Assembly (NCBI GenBank): GCA_003486725.1
Contig: DNGD01000104.1
Span: 1-9,374, forward strand
Length of the DNA: 9,374 bases
Reading direction: 5' to 3'
Source of the DNA: Rhodospirillaceae bacterium
Lineage (GTDB): Bacteria; Pseudomonadota; Alphaproteobacteria; UBA9219
The notes below the pieces were generated by a model. It made no database searches. It was not told where the DNA came from and worked only from the letters and a program-made list of their open reading frames with translations. This document shows, piece by piece, positions 5,458-9,374 of this stretch. The position numbers were made by a program, and so were the translations under genes. Each line of letters opens with the position of its first letter. Position 1 is the stretch's first letter.

Positions 5458-6473
5458 AGGTGCTCCTTGATCAATAGTTCCGCAATTTGCACAGCGTTCA
5501 GCGCCGCGCCCTTGCGCAGATTGTCGCTGACAATCCACAAATTCAGGCCGTTTTCAACCGAAATATCCTCGCGGATACGGCTGACGAACACGGAATCTTC
5601 GCCCGCGCATTCGACGGGAGTGACAAAGCCGTCTTCGTGTCTGTGATCGATGACGGTCACGCCCTTGGCCTTTTTCAAAGCGGCGCGGGCTTCGCCGGCG
5701 CTGATCTCTTTTTCAAACTCTACATTGACGGCTTCGCTGTGGCCGATGAAAACGGGCACGCGCACGCACGTCGCGGCGACCTTGATTTTTGGATCGAGGA
5801 TTTTGCGGGTCTCGACGATCATCTTCCATTCTTCCTTGGTCGCGCCGTCATCCATGAAAACATCGATCTGGGGAATGACGTTGAACGCAATCTGTTTGTG
5901 GAAGACTTCTTTGGTGAGTGCATCATTCACAAACACCGCGCGGGTCTGGGTGAATAGCTCGTCCATCGCCTCGCGCCCCGCGCCGGACACGGCCTGATAG
6001 GTCGAGACGACAACACGTTTGATGATCGCCAGATCATGAAGTGGCTTGAGCGCGACCACCATTTGAATGGTGGAGCAGTTCGGGTTCGCGATGATCATTT
6101 TCTTTTTATAGCCCGCGATGGCTTCGGGGTTCACCTCTGGCACGACGAGCGGCACATCGGGATCCATGCGGAAGTGCGAGGTGTTGTCGATCACGACGCA
6201 ACCCGCCGCTGCCGCGCGCGGCGCAAAGGCTTCAGATATTTTTGCGCCAGCCGAAGACAGGCAGATATCGATACCCTTGAAATCGAATTGATCGAGGTTC
6301 TGGACCTTCAAAACGGTGTCTTCGCCAAAGCTGACTTCGCGGCCCACAGAAGCGCTGGAGGCCAAAGCCACGACTTTACCCACAGGAAAGTTTCTTTCCG
6401 CGAGCGTTTTCAGCATTTCTTGTCCGACCGCTCCGGTTGCGCCTACGACTGCTATATTCGCTTTTTTCATCAT
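5454..6473 (-). CDS. asd: Aspartate-semialdehyde dehydrogenase
   Basis: Cytosolic enzyme that reduces beta-aspartyl phosphate with NADPH to aspartate semialdehyde, the branch point toward lysine/diaminopimelate and threonine/methionine. The 339-residue length is normal. The nucleotide-binding G-A-T-G-A-V-G is at 11-17 after a hydrophobic strand, L-S-S-A-G at 72-76, the catalytic cysteine Cys133 sits in N-P-N-C-S-T-I-Q (130-137), the S-T-Y-Q-A-V-S-G-A-G block is at 157-166, and the catalytic-base histidine His245 is in R-V-P-V-F-I-G-H-S-E. Everything expected is present. Two consecutive ATG codons (6473 and 6470) start the frame; GGGG a few bases upstream is only a weak ribosome site, and it suits the second ATG slightly better. 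The 3' end overlaps dapB by 4 nt and carries the dapB Shine-Dalgarno. Its promoter should lie in the region shared with the divergent beta-oxidation gene. Confidence 0.97.
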   Translation of the reverse strand: MMKKANIAVVGATGAVGQEMLKTLAERNFPVGKVVALASSASVGREVSFGEDTVLKVQNLDQFDFKGIDICLSSAGAKISEAFAPRAAAAGCVVIDNTSHFRMDPDVPLVVPEVNPEAIAGYKKKMIIANPNCSTIQMVVALKPLHDLAIIKRVVVSTYQAVSGAGREAMDELFTQTRAVFVNDALTKEVFHKQIAFNVIPQIDVFMDDGATKEEWKMIVETRKILDPKIKVAATCVRVPVFIGHSEAVNVEFEKEISAGEARAALKKAKGVTVIDHRHEDGFVTPVECAGEDSVFVSRIREDISVENGLNLWIVSDNLRKGAALNAVQIAELLIKEHL

Positions 6474-6523
6474 AACCCCAATTCTAACTCTTTGTATCGC
6501 CTTGATAGTTTAGCGGGACGCCC

Positions 6524-6552
6524 ATGCTAGGCGAGTGGAGGGCATAACGCAA
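6524..6552 (-). promoter_or_regulatory. Candidate asd-dapB promoter
   Basis: Minus-strand TTGCGT (plus 6547-6552) and TAGCAT (plus 6524-6529) are 17 nt apart, about 50 nt upstream of the asd ATG. Match to consensus is 3 of 6 and 4 of 6, so the spacing is the main support and the call is weak. Confidence 0.25.
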
Positions 6553-6620
6553 TAACATCTATCGTTACCCACGCATGTTTTAGGGAACTTAACCGTTTTT
6601 TCAGCGATTTTAGGCATAAA

Positions 6621-6631
6621 GAGAGGCTCTC
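6621..6631. promoter_or_regulatory. 11-bp palindrome, possible operator
   Basis: GAGAG-G-CTCTC is a perfect palindrome about a central G. It lies just after an A/T-rich segment with GCATAA at 6614-6619 that could be a -10 box for the rightward gene, which would put the palindrome over the transcription start. A repressor site (fatty acid oxidation genes are often repressed when acyl-CoA is absent) is possible, but nothing identifies the protein. Confidence 0.25.
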
Positions 6632-6704
6632 GCCTTTCGGGGTGGCCCTTCGCGTTTCCTGCTGTCAGTCCTTTGATGGCCGCCACCCTCAGTCATTATC
6701 AACC

Positions 6705-6710
6705 AAGGAG
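6705..6710 (+). promoter_or_regulatory. Strong ribosome binding site of the beta-oxidation gene
   Basis: AAGGAG lies 8 nt before the ATG at 6719 and fixes that start. It is one of the best Shine-Dalgarno sequences in the window, suggesting efficient translation. Confidence 0.85.
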
Positions 6711-6718
6711 AAGTTTTA

Positions 6719-9037
6719 ATGCCCACAGAAATTCGCAAAGTCGCCGTGATCGGTTCCGGCGTGATGGGAAGCCAGATTGCGGCGCAAGTCGCCAATGCCG
6801 GCGTTCCCGTGCTCCTTTTGGACATCGTGCCCAAGGATGCGGCGGATCGCAATGTGCTGGCCAAGGGCGCTTTGGAGCGCATGGTCAAGGCGGAGCCTTC
6901 TCCCTTTATGCATCCCGATGCCGCGAAGCTTGTGACCTGCGGCAATATCGATGACGATCTTGCGAAGATCAAGGATTGCGACTGGATTTTGGAAGCGGTC
7001 TTGGAAAATCCGAAAATCAAAAGCGATCTGTACAAAAAAGTCGATGCGCTGCGCAAGGAAGGCGCGATTGTCGCGTCCAACACTTCCACCATTCCTCTCG
7101 CCAATCTGATCGGCGATCAATCGCCCGCGTTCGGCAAAGATTTCATGATTACGCACTTCTTCAATCCGGTGCGTTATATGCGTTTGCTTGAGCTGATTAT
7201 CGGGCCGAAGACCGATGCCCATTCTATCGAGCTGATGCGCACCTTTTGTGATCGTGCGCTGGGCAAGGGCGTTGTGCCTTGTAACGACACGCCGGGATTC
7301 ATTGCGAACCGTCTGGGCATGTTCTGGCTGCAATCCGCCGTCAACGCGGCGATGGATCTGGGTCTCACGGTCGAAGAGGCCGATGAAGTGTGCGGAAGTC
7401 CGATGGGCGTTCCCCGCACCGGCGTTTTCGGTTTGATCGATCTGGTCGGCATTGATTTAATGCCGCTGATTGGCAAGAGCCTTTTGTCCACCTTGGGCGA
7501 CAACGATACTTATCGCGGCATTTATCAGGAACCGGAGTTGTTCCAGAAGATGATCGCCGACGGTTATACGGGCCGTAAGGGGAAGGGCGGTTTCTACCGC
7601 TTCAATAAAACGGAAAAAGGCAAGGTCAAGGAATCCATCAATCTGGATACCGGCGAGTACGCGCCGTCCGTGACGCCCAAGATTCCCGCGCTGGAAGCGG
7701 CGGGCAAAGATTTGCGCGCGCTGTGCGAAGCGAACGACAAGATCGGCCAGTTTGCGTGGCGCGTTCTGTCAGAAACCTTGTCCTACGCGTTCAATCTGGT
7801 TCCCGCGACGGTGCCCGATGTGACGCTGGTCGATGAAGCGATGCGTCTGGGCTATAACTGGAAGTTCGGCCCGTTCGAGCTGATGGACAAACTGGGTGCC
7901 GACTGGATGATCGCGCGTTTGAAAGAAGAGGGACGTCCCGTTCCGGCTCTTCTGGCCAAAGCGGCGGGTCAAAGCTTTTATCGCGTCGATAGTGGCCGCC
8001 TTGAGTTTCTGCAACTGGATGGCAGCTTTGCCCCCGTCAAACGCGCCGACGGCGTGATGGTGCTGGCCGACATCAAACGCGCCTCCAAACCGGTGGAAAA
8101 GAACGGCTCCGCCGCGCTGTGGGATATCGGCGATGGGGTGTTGTGTCTGGAGTTCACCAGCAAGGCGAGCGCGCTGGATCATGATATCTTTGCGATGATT
8201 CAGACAGCGATCATGCTCATCGGTGACAGCGGCGGCCAGTGGAAGGGTCTTGTGATTTACAACGAAGGTGGGAACTTCTCTGCCGGCGCGAACCTTGGTT
8301 ATATCCGTGATTCAATCAAGGCGGGCAACTTCACAGCGGTTGAAACCTTCGTGCGTAAGGGCCAAGAAGCCTATAGCGCGCTGCGTTTTGCGTCGTTCCC
8401 GTCCGTGGCCGCGGTGTTCGGCTCTGCCTTGGGGGGCGGTTGTGAAATCACGCTCCATTGCTCGGCGGTGCAGGCTTACTGTGAACTCAACATGGGGCTT
8501 GTGGAAACGGGTGTGGGGCTTATTCCGGGCGGGGGCGGTTGTGCCCAAATGCTGGGGCGCTATTACAACTGCGAAAGCTATGATGCCGTCCCGCCGATCA
8601 ATCAGGTGTTCGAGCTTTTGATGACCGCGTGGTCGTCGAAGTCGGCGGCTGATGCGAAGGCCAAGGATTTCTTGCGCAAGACGGATCGCATTTCCATGAA
8701 CCGCGATCGCTTGCTCTTCGATGCCAAGGCGCGCGTTCTTGAATTGACAAAGGGCTATAAAAAGCCGGAGCCATGGTCAATGACGCTTCCAGGTCCTGCG
8801 GCCAAGGCGTCGCTGGAGCTGATCCTTGAAACGACGAAGGCCTCGCCACACGAAGTCACCATCGGCAAAATGCTGGCCGATGTGCTGTGCGGCGGAGAGG
8901 GCGGTCTATCGGGCATCGTGACCGAGAAGCAGATCATGGATGTCGAGCGCGATGTCTTTGTGAAGCTGGCGCGGACACCCGAAACCCTCGCCCGCATCGA
9001 ACATATGCTCGAAAAAGGCAAACCGCTGAAGAATTAA
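6719..9037 (+). CDS. Bifunctional 3-hydroxyacyl-CoA dehydrogenase / enoyl-CoA hydratase (FadN-like order)
   Basis: A 772-residue cytosolic enzyme for two consecutive steps of fatty acid beta-oxidation: hydration of trans-2-enoyl-CoA and NAD-dependent oxidation of 3-hydroxyacyl-CoA. The N-terminal NAD domain carries G-S-G-V-M-G at 12-17; the dehydrogenase dyad is His146 (in T-H-F-F-N-P-V) and Glu158, 12 residues apart as in FadB. N-D-T-P-G-F-I-A-N-R-L follows, then two C-terminal dehydrogenase domains (~190-290 and ~340-430). The hydratase half (~470-660) has the oxyanion-hole block N-F-S-A-G-A-N-L at 519-526 and both catalytic glutamates, Glu576 (G-G-G-C-E) and Glu596 (V-E-T-G-V-G), 20 apart as in FadB. 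The C-terminal I-x-H-M-L-x-x-G-K-P-L ending is typical of the family. Dehydrogenase-first order is that of Bacillus FadN and unlike E. coli FadB/FadJ. No thiolase or acyl-CoA dehydrogenase is adjacent and a terminator follows at once, so the gene appears to be expressed alone. Confidence 0.95.
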   Translation: MPTEIRKVAVIGSGVMGSQIAAQVANAGVPVLLLDIVPKDAADRNVLAKGALERMVKAEPSPFMHPDAAKLVTCGNIDDDLAKIKDCDWILEAVLENPKIKSDLYKKVDALRKEGAIVASNTSTIPLANLIGDQSPAFGKDFMITHFFNPVRYMRLLELIIGPKTDAHSIELMRTFCDRALGKGVVPCNDTPGFIANRLGMFWLQSAVNAAMDLGLTVEEADEVCGSPMGVPRTGVFGLIDLVGIDLMPLIGKSLLSTLGDNDTYRGIYQEPELFQKMIADGYTGRKGKGGFYRFNKTEKGKVKESINLDTGEYAPSVTPKIPALEAAGKDLRALCEANDKIGQFAWRVLSETLSYAFNLVPATVPDVTLVDEAMRLGYNWKFGPFELMDKLGADWMIARLKEEGRPVPALLAKAAGQSFYRVDSGRLEFLQLDGSFAPVKRADGVMVLADIKRASKPVEKNGSAALWDIGDGVLCLEFTSKASALDHDIFAMIQTAIMLIGDSGGQWKGLVIYNEGGNFSAGANLGYIRDSIKAGNFTAVETFVRKGQEAYSALRFASFPSVAAVFGSALGGGCEITLHCSAVQAYCELNMGLVETGVGLIPGGGGCAQMLGRYYNCESYDAVPPINQVFELLMTAWSSKSAADAKAKDFLRKTDRISMNRDRLLFDAKARVLELTKGYKKPEPWSMTLPGPAAKASLELILETTKASPHEVTIGKMLADVLCGGEGGLSGIVTEKQIMDVERDVFVKLARTPETLARIEHMLEKGKPLKN

Positions 9038-9057
9038 ACGGACTTTATCGGCAATTA

Positions 9058-9090
9058 AAAAACCCCTTGGCGCACAGCCAAGGGGTTTTT
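9058..9090 (+). terminator. Strong intrinsic terminator, probably bidirectional
   Basis: A perfect 14-bp stem (AAAAACCCCTTGGC at 9058-9071 with its complement at 9077-9090) closes a 5-nt loop GCACA and ends in five T residues, 20 nt after the stop of the beta-oxidation gene. Six A residues on the left side mean the complementary strand also ends in a T run, so it can stop transcription from the right too. Confidence 0.95.
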
Positions 9091-9374
9091 GCTATTCGCT
9101 GTTTCGGTTCAGTGCGTCGGGACGCAAATCTCTCGGCACTTGGCGAGAAGATTCCCCAATCGACGCACAAGCGGCTCGCGCGGAAGCGGCGGGAGATAAC
9201 CATGGTGTTTATTGTGATTCCATTGCTGCGAAGGTGACCTTCCTTCTTCACCTGCCGAGCCCACTTCCTTAACCCTCGCCGCAGCGCACAATAAAGAATC
9301 AATAAAAACAAGCTCTTTAAAGTTGCGCCCGTTTGTTTTTTACGGTCAACTTCGAATCTCTTCGCAAAGACAAA
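9091..9374. other. Region after the terminator with no convincing gene
   Basis: These 284 nt run to the window edge. Apart from the nested inverted repeat at 9112-9168 there is a small hairpin GAAGG-TGA-CCTTC at 9229-9241 and an A/T-rich segment from about 9290 that may be promoter DNA for something to either side. Open frames on the minus strand run through the terminator and lack start signals. A 6-bp inverted repeat AAGTTG/CAACTT (9320-9325, 9347-9352) is too short to interpret. Confidence 0.5.
9112..9168. ncRNA. Nested inverted repeat, possible structured RNA
   Basis: GTGCGTCG at 9112-9119 and CGACGCAC at 9161-9168 are perfect 8-bp inverted repeats. Between them AATCT-CTCG (9127-9135) pairs with CGAG-A-AGATT (9144-9153) with a single bulged base and an 8-nt loop, giving a two-tier stem. 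A competing hairpin is also possible, TGCGT-CGGG-ACGCA at 9113-9126, which uses the same left arm, so two exclusive folds exist. If transcribed leftward, the RNA would end at the bidirectional terminator at 9058-9090. I cannot match it to a known RNA family by eye, the strand is undecided, and it may be a DNA-level or chance structure. Confidence 0.35.

Larger units (their letters stand above)
6474..6718. other. Divergent intergenic region between asd and the beta-oxidation gene
   Basis: A 245-nt stretch that must contain the start signals for asd (leftward) and the bifunctional beta-oxidation gene (rightward). I see one weak promoter-like pair toward asd, a short perfect palindrome at 6621-6631, an A/T-rich segment around 6590-6620 that could hold the rightward promoter, and a strong Shine-Dalgarno at 6705. 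No small ORF here has convincing start signals. Confidence 0.6.

Noticed and set aside
5458..5538. N-terminal extension of DapB from an ATG at 5538
   Set aside because: It overlaps the asd 3' end, has no ribosome site, and the Rossmann strand starts at the ATG at 5457.
8887..9237. A 116-residue plus-strand frame
   Set aside because: It starts inside the beta-oxidation gene in another frame and crosses the terminator.
9045..9311. An 88-residue minus-strand frame
   Set aside because: It reads through the strong terminator stem, lacks a Shine-Dalgarno and shows no protein-like character.
9100..9374. tmRNA, RNase P RNA, SRP RNA or 6S RNA
   Set aside because: None of the conserved blocks I know for the first three is visible, and I could not support 6S from sequence alone.

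Overview
This window looks like ordinary chromosome from an alphaproteobacterium, probably Rhodospirillales- or Micavibrio-like. The basis is moderately high GC, GC-rich third codon positions, and protein families whose wording matches alphaproteobacterial versions: an S24/HTH regulator ending in the typical W-A-S-Q tail, a class II LysRS, and a kinase C-lobe followed by a long helical region. Taxonomy is inferred from protein style, not from a marker gene.

Layout, left to right. (a) 1-1951, plus strand: the 3' end of a gene for a membrane-anchored protein kinase-like protein (its start lies outside the window), followed 4 nt later by a small three-helix membrane protein; the two are probably one operon. 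(b) 1965-3473, minus strand: lysS, convergent with that pair and only 13 nt away, with no visible terminator between. (c) 3571-4203, minus strand: an HTH-S24 (LexA/CI-like) regulator that appears to have lost both catalytic residues, and whose promoter places the transcription start at or next to the ATG. (d) 4204-4725: an AT-richer stretch with one plausible 73-residue membrane miniprotein on the plus strand and some short repeats. (e) 4726-6473, minus strand: asd and dapB, overlapping by 4 nt (ATGA), transcribed asd to dapB. (f) 6474-6718: a divergent intergenic region. (g) 6719-9037, plus strand: a 772-residue bifunctional beta-oxidation protein with the dehydrogenase half first and the enoyl-CoA hydratase half second (FadN-like order), closed by a very strong intrinsic terminator. 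(h) 9091-9374: no convincing gene, but a nested inverted repeat that could be a structured RNA.

Functional links. Asd and DapB catalyse successive early steps of the diaminopimelate/lysine branch (with DapA between them, not present here), and LysRS charges lysine, so three of the minus-strand genes share lysine as a theme; whether that is more than chance cannot be told from one window. The dehydrogenase/hydratase is a lone fatty acid oxidation gene with no thiolase or acyl-CoA dehydrogenase beside it.

Most of the window is housekeeping. I do not see a defence system, CRISPR array, transposon or biosynthetic cluster. The least explained parts are the kinase/membrane-protein pair, the inactive S24 regulator, the 73-residue ORF and the structured segment after the terminator.
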